A stretch of 64,000 nt of DNA from RPQJ01 sp963748985 (GTDB taxonomy: Bacteria; Pseudomonadota; Gammaproteobacteria; Steroidobacterales; Steroidobacteraceae): assembly GCA_963748985.1 (NCBI GenBank), contig CAVVKQ010000012.1, positions 59,363 through 123,362 on the forward strand. Direction: 5' to 3'. The translations under genes and the position numbers were made by a program. Shown here piece after piece: positions 26,202 through 34,404 of this stretch. The notes beneath the pieces were generated by a model that saw only the letters and a list, made by a program, of their open reading frames with translations, did no database searches and was not told the origin of the DNA. Each line of letters starts with the position of its first letter. Positions within the stretch are counted from its first letter, which is position 1.

Positions 26202-27823
26202 AGAAGCCGTTTGCAATCACGCTCGACCCTGGCTCGAGCCTCGCCAACCACACGGGGTCGTGGCGCACCGTGCGTCCGGTCTATGTGGACCGCTTGCCAC
26301 CGTGCAACGACGCGTGCCCGTCGGGCGAGAATATCCAGGGCTGGCTGTTCCATGCCGAATCCGGCGACTACGAAAGGGCATGGCGACTGCTCACCGAAGC
26401 GAATCCGCTGCCGGCGTGCATGGGTCGCGTCTGCTACCACCCGTGCGAGACGGCGTGCAATCGTGCACAGCTGGACGAGTGCGTCGGCGTCAACGCGATC
26501 GAGCGGTTCATCGGCGACGAGGCGCTCAAGCACGGCTGGAAATTCAGGTCGGCCACGAAGTCCACGGGGATGCGCGTGCTGGTGGTGGGAGCCGGTCCGT
26601 CGGGGCTATCCGCCGCGTACCAGCTCGCGCGTTTGGGGCACACCGTGACGATCCGCGAGGCGGGTCCGCTCGCCGGCGGCATGATGCGCTTCGGCATCCC
26701 GAAGTACCGGCTGCCACGCGAAGTGCTCGATGCCGAGATCGCGCGCATCGTCGCGCTCGGCGTGGCGATCGAACTGAATGCAAAGGTGTCCGACGTGCAG
26801 GCGGCAAAGCGCGATGGGCACTTCGACGCAGTGTTCCTCGCCGTGGGCGCGCACATCGCCAAGCGCGCGTACCTGCCGGCCGGCAGCGCCGGCAAGATGC
26901 TCGACGCGGTCGCCGTCCTGCGCAGCATGGAAGGCGAAGAGCGGCCGCTGCTGGGCCGCCGCGTGGTGGTGTACGGCGGCGGCAACACCGCCCTCGACGT
27001 CGCGCGGACGGCCAAGCGACTCGGCGCCGAGGAATCGGTGATCGTCTACCGGCGCACACGCGAAAAGATGCCGGCGCACGACGCCGAACTCGAAGAAGCG
27101 CTGCAGGAAGGCGTGCTGGTGAAGTGGCTGTCGACGATCCGTGAAGCCGGCGAGTCGTCGATCACGGTCGAGAAGATGACGCTCGACGACAAAGGCATGG
27201 CGCAACCGACCGGCGAGTTCGAAACGCTGGAAGCCGACTCGGTCGTGCTCGCGCTCGGCCAGGACGTGGATCTTTCGCTGCTCGACGGCGTGCCGGGCCT
27301 TGAGATCGACGGCGGCGTGGTCAAGGTCGACGCGAACATGATGACGGGCCATGCCGGCATTTTCGCCGGTGGCGACATGGTGCCGGGTGAGCGCACGGTC
27401 ACGGTCGGCATCGGTCATGGCAAGCTCGCCGCCCGCAACATCGACGCCTGGCTGCGCGGCGAAGCGTGGACGCATCCGCCGCGCCCCGAAATCGCCTCGT
27501 TCGACAAGCTCAACACCTGGTACTACTCGGATGCGCCGAAAGCGCAGCGTCCGGTGCTGGACATGGTGCGCCGGCAGTCGACCTTCGAGGAAGTCGTCGG
27601 CGGGTTCGATCCCGCGACCGCGCAGTTCGAAGCGCGGCGCTGCCTGAGCTGCGGCAATTGCTTCGAGTGCGACAACTGCTACGGCGTGTGCCCGGATAAC
27701 GCGGTCATCAAGCTCGGCGCTGGCAACCGCTACGCGTTCAACTACGATTATTGCAAGGGCTGCGGGCTGTGCGTCTCGGAGTGCCCGTGCGGGGCGATCC
27801 GGACGCAGGCGGAGGAGATCTAG
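26198..27823 (+). CDS. GltD-like FAD/NAD(P) oxidoreductase with C-terminal 2[4Fe-4S] ferredoxin domain
   Basis: The protein has 541 residues. The N-terminal Fe-S adaptor of GltD-type proteins is present: CNDACPSGENIQG near 36 and CMGRVCYHPCETACNR near 75. FAD (LVVGAGPSGLSAAYQLA near 127) and NADPH (VVVYGGGNTALDVART near 260) sites follow. A bacterial ferredoxin tail has CLSCGNCFECDNCYGVCP and CKGCGLCVSECPCG near 480-535. In other bacteria this chain sits beside PorCAB and replaces the separate PorD, so it probably links the oxidoreductase to NAD(P)H. The start overlaps porB by ATGA. Confidence 0.9.
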   Translation: MKKPFAITLDPGSSLANHTGSWRTVRPVYVDRLPPCNDACPSGENIQGWLFHAESGDYERAWRLLTEANPLPACMGRVCYHPCETACNRAQLDECVGVNAIERFIGDEALKHGWKFRSATKSTGMRVLVVGAGPSGLSAAYQLARLGHTVTIREAGPLAGGMMRFGIPKYRLPREVLDAEIARIVALGVAIELNAKVSDVQAAKRDGHFDAVFLAVGAHIAKRAYLPAGSAGKMLDAVAVLRSMEGEERPLLGRRVVVYGGGNTALDVARTAKRLGAEESVIVYRRTREKMPAHDAELEEALQEGVLVKWLSTIREAGESSITVEKMTLDDKGMAQPTGEFETLEADSVVLALGQDVDLSLLDGVPGLEIDGGVVKVDANMMTGHAGIFAGGDMVPGERTVTVGIGHGKLAARNIDAWLRGEAWTHPPRPEIASFDKLNTWYYSDAPKAQRPVLDMVRRQSTFEEVVGGFDPATAQFEARRCLSCGNCFECDNCYGVCPDNAVIKLGAGNRYAFNYDYCKGCGLCVSECPCGAIRTQAEEI

Positions 27824-27990
27824 GAAGGGGTTAGGGGATAGGGGTTAGGGGTTAGTCGGAGGTGCGGCGTAGATGCCGGATTACCTCTCCCATTCAAGCG
27901 AGAGGTCGCAGGCCATGCAGGTGAGGGCTCTTGGCGCGAAGCGCTTCCGACTAACCCCTAACCCCTAACCCCTAACCCCTATCCCCTTCC
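27823..27990. repeat. Inverted telomere-like array between convergent genes
   Basis: The G-rich arm at 27823-27860 (GGAAGGGGTTAGGGGATAGG then further GGGGTTA units) is complementary to the C-rich arm at 27946-27990, built of about five CCCCTAA/CCCCTAT units and starting TCCGACTAACCCC. The 85-base loop has a small hairpin CCTCTCCC/GAGAGG. The element exactly fills the space between the end of the flavoprotein gene (27823) and the end of the methyltransferase-like gene (27993), so it may act as a bidirectional terminator. Related arrays occur at 35416-35454 and 37376-37580. Confidence 0.85.
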
Positions 27991-27992
27991 TT

Positions 27993-28853
27993 TCACTTCT
28001 TGATGAACTTCAGCGTCATCCGATCCGACTCGCCGATCGCGGCGTATTTGCTCTTGTCGAAGGTCGGATCCTCGGCTTTGCCTGCACTGTAAGGAGTCGA
28101 ACGCAGGTTCGGCGGCAGCGTCCACACGCCGAACGGGTGATCCGTCGAGTCCTTCGGGTTGGCATTGATCTCGGACTTGCCCAACAGCGTGAAGCCAGCC
28201 TTCTTTGCCTCCTCGATCACATACGCCTCTGTGACGTAACCGGTATCCGGCTTCTCCGGCGTCGTGCCGGCCTTGGCGCGATGCTGCTCGACGGCCAGGA
28301 TGCCGCCCGGCTTCAGCGCCTTGTGGAACTCGACGAACGTGTCGTGCACGGAGTTCGGTTCGTCCTGCATCCAGCCGTGGATCGAGCGTGCCGTAAGGAT
28401 GAAGTCGAACTTTTCGGCCGGCAGCGTCTTCGACACGTCGCCCCAGTTCAGGATGCGCACGTCGCCGTACAATTCCGGCTTGGCCAGGTAACGCGCCTCG
28501 AAACTGCTGCGCGTCTTGCGCGCACCGTCAGACAGCTTGGGATTCGCCAGGTCGGCGCCTGTCACGTAGAACGCGCCGCCCGTCATCTTCGCGTAGGGCG
28601 CAAGGATGTCGGTCCACCACGACTGCGAACCTGGCTGGATCTCCAGGATCGTCATGCCAGGCTGCAAGCCCCAGAAGGTCAACGATTCGACCGGGTGACG
28701 GTACTTGTCCCGCGCCCTGGCTTCGTCCGTGCGCCATTCGCCATTGACCGCCGCATGCAGAGCCTTTTCGTCCGTCGCAGGCGCAGCGGATGCCGCGACG
28801 CCCTGCAATGCGACGACACAGAGCAGCAATACCTTCGTGAATGCCAGTTTCAT
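27993..28853 (-). CDS. Exported class I SAM-methyltransferase-like protein
   Basis: From MKLAFTKVLLLCVVALQGVAA (signal peptide, cleaved near ASAAPA) the protein has 286 residues. A Rossmann methyltransferase fold follows: FWGLQPGMTILEIQPGSQSWW (motif I is ILEIQPGSQSWW), FDFILTARSIHGWM and FHKALKPGGILAVEQHRA. SAM-dependent enzymes are normally cytoplasmic, so a signal peptide is odd; the same combination occurs in the paralogue at 40807-41598. Similar proteins are widespread in proteobacteria and are annotated only by fold. A methyl acceptor is unknown. Confidence 0.8.
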   Translation of the reverse strand: MKLAFTKVLLLCVVALQGVAASAAPATDEKALHAAVNGEWRTDEARARDKYRHPVESLTFWGLQPGMTILEIQPGSQSWWTDILAPYAKMTGGAFYVTGADLANPKLSDGARKTRSSFEARYLAKPELYGDVRILNWGDVSKTLPAEKFDFILTARSIHGWMQDEPNSVHDTFVEFHKALKPGGILAVEQHRAKAGTTPEKPDTGYVTEAYVIEEAKKAGFTLLGKSEINANPKDSTDHPFGVWTLPPNLRSTPYSAGKAEDPTFDKSKYAAIGESDRMTLKFIKK

Positions 28854-28919
28854 GACCGTTCCTTTATGTCCGAATAACTGCAATTAGGCGGGAGCGGACC
28901 AGTAGATTCAACCAGTCAG

Positions 28920-28960
28920 AAAAAACGAAGGCCCCGCCGCTTGCGCGACGAGGCCTCGTT
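28920..28960 (-). terminator. Rho-independent terminator of the OmpW-OmpA porin gene
   Basis: On the minus strand AACGAGGCC (28960-28952) pairs with GGCCTTCGTT (28933-28924) with one bulge, and the stem is followed by six T residues (28925-28920). It lies 29 bases past the porin stop codon and gives a normal intrinsic terminator for a strongly expressed outer-membrane protein gene. Confidence 0.8.
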
Positions 28961-28988
28961 GGCAACCCGCGGGCGGTTGCAGCGTCGA

Positions 28989-30146
28989 TTACATGCCCGA
29001 ATCCGTGCGGATCAGCATGACGCGACGATTCAGCTGGCGGCCTTCGGCCGTCTCGTTGTCGGCGATCGGCTTGAGTTCGCCGTGTCCGATCGAGCTCAAG
29101 CGAGCCGGGTCAACACCGCGCGACGACAGGTAGTCGAACACGGCCTTGGCGCGACGGTCCGACAGGGCCTGGTTGTAGGCTTCCGCACCGACGCTGTCGG
29201 TGTGACCTTCGACCATTGCCTTGGCGAACGGCACGTCACCCATGAACTTCACGACTCGCTCGAGTTCCGTGATCGACTCGGCGCGCAGCTCGGCGCTGTC
29301 GAAGTCGAACAGGAGCTTGAGGGTCTGCTCGAGCGGGCAGCCGACCGAGTCGACCTTCGTGCCAGCCGGGGTGGCCTGGCACTTGTCGGCTTCGTCGCAG
29401 ACGCCATCGCCATCCGTGTCCGCGCACTTGGCGGGCGGGGGCGGCGGCGGGGGCGGCGGCGCGACGACCGGGGCGGCCACCGGGGCCGGCGGGATCATAT
29501 GGCCGAAGCGATAACCGATGTGGATACCGTACACCCACGGGTTAAGGTCGACACTGCCCAGATCGTCACCACCCAGATCGATGTCGGCGGACAGATCGAT
29601 GTAGCGGACGTTCGCGTTGAAGAACCAGTTGCGCTGGCCGATGTCGACACCGACCTGGCCGGCGGCGCCGATCGAGTCGTCGAGCGTGAACTGGGTGGCG
29701 GCGAGCGCGCCGCGGGTTTCTTCGCCCGAGAACATCGTGTAGTTCACGCCCGCGCCAATGTAGGGACGGAACACGCCGTTCGGGTTGAAATGCCAGTTGA
29801 GGCTCAGCACCGGCGGCAGCACGTCAACCTGACCAACACGCGAGTCGGTGTTGGGAGCGAAACCTTTCAGGTCGATGCCATGAGTGGCCGGCCACGCCAA
29901 CAGCAACTCGGTGCCGATGTTCGGGGTGATCATGTACTCGACCGTGCCGGTCGGCGTGATATCGCTGTCGACGACTAAGAAGGCGGCACCCGGAATTTCC
30001 AGGTTTTCCTTGTCAGGGTTGATCTGCGAGAGGCCGACGCGCACCAACCACTTGCCCGGATCGTATGTGCCTTCTTGAGCGTTGGCAGCGACCGGGGCCG
30101 CGAGGGCTGCGGCAACAGCCAAAGGGATGAGATAACGAGATGACAT
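28989..30146 (-). CDS. OmpW-like barrel fused to OmpA peptidoglycan-binding domain
   Basis: The 385-residue protein has a signal peptide (LIPLAVAAALAAPVAANA). Residues 25-220 form an OmpW-type eight-strand barrel (GKWLVRVGLSQINPD, NIGTELLLAWPATHGI, FRPYIGAGVNYT, NPWVYGIHIGYRFG). A proline-rich linker and one calcium-binding thrombospondin type 3 unit (DTDGDGVCDEADKC) follow. The OmpA C-terminal domain contains FDFDSAEL, EGHTDSVGAEAYNQALSDRR and GHGELKPIADN. It spans the outer membrane and grips peptidoglycan. A consensus-like promoter (30180-30208), AGGAG ribosome site and intrinsic terminator suggest a monocistronic, abundant transcript. Confidence 0.92.
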   Translation of the reverse strand: MSSRYLIPLAVAAALAAPVAANAQEGTYDPGKWLVRVGLSQINPDKENLEIPGAAFLVVDSDITPTGTVEYMITPNIGTELLLAWPATHGIDLKGFAPNTDSRVGQVDVLPPVLSLNWHFNPNGVFRPYIGAGVNYTMFSGEETRGALAATQFTLDDSIGAAGQVGVDIGQRNWFFNANVRYIDLSADIDLGGDDLGSVDLNPWVYGIHIGYRFGHMIPPAPVAAPVVAPPPPPPPPPAKCADTDGDGVCDEADKCQATPAGTKVDSVGCPLEQTLKLLFDFDSAELRAESITELERVVKFMGDVPFAKAMVEGHTDSVGAEAYNQALSDRRAKAVFDYLSSRGVDPARLSSIGHGELKPIADNETAEGRQLNRRVMLIRTDSGM

Positions 30147-30179
30147 TGAGGCGTTCTCCTTGTGGCTTTTATGCCATGC

Positions 30180-30208
30180 ATTATAAATTCAATGGCGGCC
30201 GCTGACCA
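30180..30208 (-). promoter_or_regulatory. Sigma-70-type promoter of the porin gene
   Basis: On the minus strand a perfect TATAAT (-10, 30185-30180) lies 17 bases from TGGTCA (-35, 30208-30203; four of six match TTGACA). The transcript would start about 27 bases before the AGGAG site and ATG of the OmpW-OmpA gene. It is the best promoter match I found in the window. Confidence 0.65.
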
Positions 30209-30290
30209 CCAGCCCGTCACCACACCCAGGACGGACGCGACATAACTCTACGGCGCAATTTTCCGCGTAATCGTGGTCCAAAGTCCAGTG

Positions 30291-30310
30291 TGGTAAATCA
30301 GGTCTTACCA
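30291..30310. promoter_or_regulatory. Dyad TGGTAA-N8-TTACCA between divergent genes
   Basis: A perfect 6+6 inverted repeat with an 8-base spacer lies between the divergent porin and M16 peptidase genes, 59 bases before the peptidase start. Its size and position fit an operator for a dimeric regulator. No regulator gene is adjacent, and the target transcript is not certain. Confidence 0.35.
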
Positions 30311-30368
30311 TAGCGGACAGGTGCGACCCTATTCACCCCGGCCCGTTCGGTAGTTTCACCCGGAGTAT

Positions 30369-33203
30369 ATGATGTTTTTTGGCAACAGAGAGTCGCAATT
30401 TGAACACCGGGCGACGGTTAGCGTGCCATTGGGAGCGCTTCTGGTCATTTGGGCGGGCCTGCTGGGCCCGGTCGCGGGTGCAACGCAGACCGTGCCCACG
30501 TCTGTGCCAATCCCCGGCCCGGCGGGCGAAGAACTGATCCCCTACGAGAAATTTACCCTCGCGAATGGCCTGACGGTCGTAGTCCACACCGACCGCAAGG
30601 CGCCGATCGTGGCGGTAAACCTCTGGTACCACGTGGGTTCGAAGAACGAACTGCCCGGCAAGACTGGGTTTGCGCACCTGTTTGAACACCTCATGTTCCA
30701 GGGCTCCGAGCATTACAACGACGAGTACTTCAAGCCGTTCGAGCAGGTCGGCGCAACCAGCATGAATGGCACGACCAGCTTCGACCGCACCAACTATTTC
30801 CAGAACGTGCCGACGACAGCGCTCGACCTGGCGCTCTGGATGGAATCGGATCGCATGGGCCACCTGCTCGGCGTCGTCACGCAGCCGCGGCTCGACGAGC
30901 AGCGTGGCGTGGTCAAGAACGAGAAGCGGCAGGGCGAGAATCGTCCCTACGGCCGCGTGTCCGAGACCGTGTACCGCGCGAGCTTCCCGCCGGGCCATCC
31001 CTACCGCACACTGCCGATCGGCTCGATGACAGACCTCGACGCCGCGACGCTCGACGACGTGCGCGAGTGGTTCCGAACGTATTACGGCGCGGCCAACGCA
31101 GTCCTGGTGCTGGCCGGCGACATCGACGTGCCCACGGCGCGCGCCAAGGCCGAGCGGTATTTTGGCCACATCGCTCCGGGCCCCGCGGTTACCCGGCCCG
31201 GCGTCTGGATCGCAGCCCGCACCGACAGTCGTCGCGAGACGATGTACGACCAGGTCGCGCAGCCACGCTGGCAGCGTCACTGGAACACGCCGCCCGACAA
31301 TACCCGCGACTCGGAGTACCTCGGGCTCGTCGGCGAGATCCTGGGCGGTGGCAAGACGTCACGTCTCTACGAGCGTCTCGTGTACCGCGAGCGGTTGGCC
31401 GACAGCGCTGGCGCCGGCCAGTCGCCACTCGAAATCGCCGGGCTCTTCACGCTCTCGGCCGACGTCAAGCAGGGCGTTCCCGTCGCGCGCGTCGAGGCGG
31501 CGATGATGGAGGAACTGCAGCGCTTCATTGACGAGGGTCCGACGAGTGCCGAGCTCGCGCGGGCCAAAGTTGCAATTCACGCGGGCTTCGTCCGCGGCCT
31601 GGAACGCATCGGCGGCTTCGGCGGCAAGGCAGACGTGCTCGCCTCGTGCGAGGTGTATGCAGGCGATCCGGGCTGTTACCACGAGTCGCTGGCATGGATC
31701 GATGCCGCGAAGCCGACCGACCTGCAGCGCGTCGCGCGGCAGTGGCTCTCGCAGGGTGATTACACACTCGAAGTGTTGCCCCAGCCGCCCTTTGCCGCGG
31801 CGGCGACCGACGTCGTCGACCGCAAACCCGGTCCGCCGGTCACCTCCGAGTTTCCGGACACTGTCTTCCCCGAGCTGCAGCGCACGCAGCTCAGCAACGG
31901 CATTCCGGTGATCATTGCGACACGACCGGGCGTGCCCGTCGCCCGTGTCTCCTTGATGTTCGACGGCGGTTTCGTCGGCGACCAGGGCCGCAAGCCGGGT
32001 ACCGCGAGCTTTGCGATGTCGCTGCTCGACGAAGGAGCCGGCAAGCTCGACTCGCTCGCGATCGCCGATCGTGCGGAACGGCTCGGCGCGCAGATTGCCA
32101 GCGCCGCGGGCCTCGACACGGCATTCGCCGCCGTATCGATGATGACCGATCAGGCGGATCCGTCGCTCGCACTGCTGGCCGACGTGGTGCGACGCCCGAC
32201 GTTTCCGCCAAACGAGATCGAGCGTGTGCGCAAGGAGTGGATCGCCGGGATCGCGCGCGAAAAGATGAGTCCGGATGCACTTGCGCTGCGCGTGCTGCCG
32301 CCGCTGCTTTACGGCGCAGCCCATCCCTACGCCATTCCGTTTTCAGGATCGGGCACCGAGGCGTCCGTGTCCGCTCTGACCCGCGACGATCTCATCGCCT
32401 ACCAGCGGGACTTCCTCCGACCCGACAATGCGACGATCATCGTGACGGGCGCGGTGACTCCCGCAACGATCCTGCCATTGCTCGAACGGCACTTCGGCGA
32501 CTGGCAACCGCCGGCGGGCGCAAGCCCTCCTCGTGCCGCCATTGCTGCCGCGACCAGTTCGAGCGGGACGCGCGTCTACCTGCTCGACCGTCCAGGCGCA
32601 CCGCAGACCTCGATCCTCGCCGGGCAGCTGATGCCGTCGAGCCTCGCTCCGGACCGTATCGAACTCAATACGGCCAATGAAGTGCTCGGCGGCACCTTCA
32701 CGTCGCGCATCAACATGAACCTGCGTGAAGACAAGCACTGGTCGTACGGCGCGCGCTCGAGCCTGACGGAAACGCGTGGCCAGCGACCCTGGCTGCTTTC
32801 GGCACCGGTGCAGACCGACAAGACCGTGGAATCGATCCGGGAGATCCAACGCGAGCTGTCCGATCTCCTCACAGCGAAGCCAATCACCCCGGAAGAAGTC
32901 GACAAGATACGCACACGCGACGTGCGCGCGCTGTCCGGACAGTACGAGACCAACGCGGCCGTCAGCGGTGCCATCGGCGACATCGTGCGATTCGGTCGGG
33001 CCGACGACTACGTGCGCACGTTGCGGGCACGGCTCCAGTCGCAAACCGATGCTGGTGTACGGCAAGCGGCGGCGCAGGCGTTCCAACCTGACTCGCTCAC
33101 GTGGGTCATCGTCGGCGACCTGTCGAAAATCGAGGCGCCCATTCGCCAGCTCGGGCTCGGCATCGTGCAGGTGCTCGACGCGGACGGTAACGTGTTGCGC
33201 TGA
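30369..33203 (+). CDS. Full-length M16 zinc metallopeptidase, exported
   Basis: This 944-residue protein carries both M16 halves in one chain. An N-terminal hydrophobic signal (LGALLVIWAGLLGPVAGA) precedes LANGLTVVVHTDRKAPIV. The zinc motif is HLFEHLMF (His103, Glu106, His107), with the third ligand likely in EQRGVVKNE. The second half restarts near TQLSNGIPVIIATRPGVP and lacks HxxEH, as expected. It belongs to the pitrilysin-like periplasmic group. It is unbroken and separate from the two-gene M16 pair at 18.5-21.4 kb. The start is ATGATG, so either codon may be used. Confidence 0.92.
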   Translation: MMFFGNRESQFEHRATVSVPLGALLVIWAGLLGPVAGATQTVPTSVPIPGPAGEELIPYEKFTLANGLTVVVHTDRKAPIVAVNLWYHVGSKNELPGKTGFAHLFEHLMFQGSEHYNDEYFKPFEQVGATSMNGTTSFDRTNYFQNVPTTALDLALWMESDRMGHLLGVVTQPRLDEQRGVVKNEKRQGENRPYGRVSETVYRASFPPGHPYRTLPIGSMTDLDAATLDDVREWFRTYYGAANAVLVLAGDIDVPTARAKAERYFGHIAPGPAVTRPGVWIAARTDSRRETMYDQVAQPRWQRHWNTPPDNTRDSEYLGLVGEILGGGKTSRLYERLVYRERLADSAGAGQSPLEIAGLFTLSADVKQGVPVARVEAAMMEELQRFIDEGPTSAELARAKVAIHAGFVRGLERIGGFGGKADVLASCEVYAGDPGCYHESLAWIDAAKPTDLQRVARQWLSQGDYTLEVLPQPPFAAAATDVVDRKPGPPVTSEFPDTVFPELQRTQLSNGIPVIIATRPGVPVARVSLMFDGGFVGDQGRKPGTASFAMSLLDEGAGKLDSLAIADRAERLGAQIASAAGLDTAFAAVSMMTDQADPSLALLADVVRRPTFPPNEIERVRKEWIAGIAREKMSPDALALRVLPPLLYGAAHPYAIPFSGSGTEASVSALTRDDLIAYQRDFLRPDNATIIVTGAVTPATILPLLERHFGDWQPPAGASPPRAAIAAATSSSGTRVYLLDRPGAPQTSILAGQLMPSSLAPDRIELNTANEVLGGTFTSRINMNLREDKHWSYGARSSLTETRGQRPWLLSAPVQTDKTVESIREIQRELSDLLTAKPITPEEVDKIRTRDVRALSGQYETNAAVSGAIGDIVRFGRADDYVRTLRARLQSQTDAGVRQAAAQAFQPDSLTWVIVGDLSKIEAPIRQLGLGIVQVLDADGNVLR

Positions 33204-33253
33204 CGGCAGGGCTATGATCCCCGCCTGATGGTTCATCGACGGAGAGTCAACGC

Positions 33254-34381
33254 ATGGCCTCGCAACGTGGACTCCTGGCCCGCATCGCGCTCGCGGTGCG
33301 ACCGCTCGGTTTGATCGGCCTGCTCGCGCCGCACGGTGTGTGCATTGCCATGCCTGCGCTCGATGAAGCCGCAGCGGGGAGGTTTGCGAACCTGGCGCTG
33401 CATTGCGCGCACATGGAGTACCCCAACAAGATTTCGCACACGCTCGGCAGCGACGCAGACGTACGCCCGCCGCGTGAACTGGCACCGGCGTTCTTCGGCT
33501 GCTACGACTGGCACTCTTCCGTGCACGGGCACTGGCTGCTCGCACGCCTCGCGCGGCAGTTTCCACAATCGCCGTTCGCCGCGGATGCGCGTGCGGCCCT
33601 TGCCCGGAGCCTGACTCCCGCTCACATCGCGGGCGAGGTCACCTACTTCCAGACACCAGGGCGCGCGTCGTACGAGCGGCCCTACGGACTGGCCTGGCTG
33701 CTGCTGCTGGCAGCGGAACTGCGCGCGTGGGATGACCCGCAGGCCAGGCAGTGGTCGCAAGCACTCGCACCGCTCGAAGTCGAGGCCGCCCAGCGCCTGC
33801 GCAGCTGGTTGCCCAAGCTGCGCTATCCGATCCGGGTCGGCGAACACAGCCAGACCGCTTTCGCATTCGGGCTCGTGCATGACTGGGCGCGCGTCACCCG
33901 CGATGCCGGGATGCAGGCGTTGATCGAATCGAAGGCGCGCGCGTTCTATGCGAACGACACGAACTGCCCGCTGGCTTACGAGCCCTCGGGCGAGGACTTC
34001 CTGTCGCCCTGCCTCGCCGAGGCCGACCTCATGCGGCGCATCCTGCCGGCGCGCGAGTATGGCGAGTGGCTGCGCCGTTTCCTGCCGGTGATTCCGGCAA
34101 GCTCGAAGAAACCCTGGCTCGCACCCGCCGAGGTGACAGATCGCAGCGACCCGAAACTCGCGCACCTCGACGGCCTGAACCTCAGCCGCAGCTGGATGCT
34201 GCTCGGGATCGCGTCGGGGCTGCCGCAGGGCGACCGGCGCATCGGCGCGTTGAACGCGGCCGCCGAGGCTCATGCTGCGGCGGCGCTTCCTGCCGTGACC
34301 GGCGAGCATTACGAAGGCGGGCACTGGCTCGGAACATTCGCCGTGTACCTGACCACGCGCGCCGGAGTGCGCGCGCCCTGA
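33254..34381 (+). CDS. DUF2891 domain protein
   Basis: This 375-residue protein has GGAG nine bases before the ATG. After a weakly hydrophobic N-terminus it shows the DUF2891 pattern: FFGCYDWHSSVHGHWLLARL, ERPYGLAWLLLLAAEL, HSQTAFAFGLVHDWAR, ACP-like GEDFLSPCLAEADLM and LDGLNLSRSWMLLGI, ending GGHWLGTFAVYLTT. The many conserved aromatic, His and Asp residues and helical repeats suggest an alpha/alpha-toroid enzyme, possibly a glycosidase; this is inference. It begins 50 bases after the M16 gene and is followed at 23 bases by the WYL regulator. Confidence 0.8.
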   Translation: MASQRGLLARIALAVRPLGLIGLLAPHGVCIAMPALDEAAAGRFANLALHCAHMEYPNKISHTLGSDADVRPPRELAPAFFGCYDWHSSVHGHWLLARLARQFPQSPFAADARAALARSLTPAHIAGEVTYFQTPGRASYERPYGLAWLLLLAAELRAWDDPQARQWSQALAPLEVEAAQRLRSWLPKLRYPIRVGEHSQTAFAFGLVHDWARVTRDAGMQALIESKARAFYANDTNCPLAYEPSGEDFLSPCLAEADLMRRILPAREYGEWLRRFLPVIPASSKKPWLAPAEVTDRSDPKLAHLDGLNLSRSWMLLGIASGLPQGDRRIGALNAAAEAHAAAALPAVTGEHYEGGHWLGTFAVYLTTRAGVRAP

Positions 34382-34404
34382 ACTACCTGCGACGACGGTG
34401 ACAG

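Noticed and set aside
27823..27990. Chromosome end or telomere
   Set aside because: The CCCCTAA units are short, inverted and internal between genes, and they recur at other junctions. No terminal protein or hairpin-resolvase gene is present.
30369..33203. Fusion of two M16 genes by assembly error
   Set aside because: A full-length, two-half M16 chain with one active and one inactive half is a normal pitrilysin-like arrangement, and the frame is unbroken.
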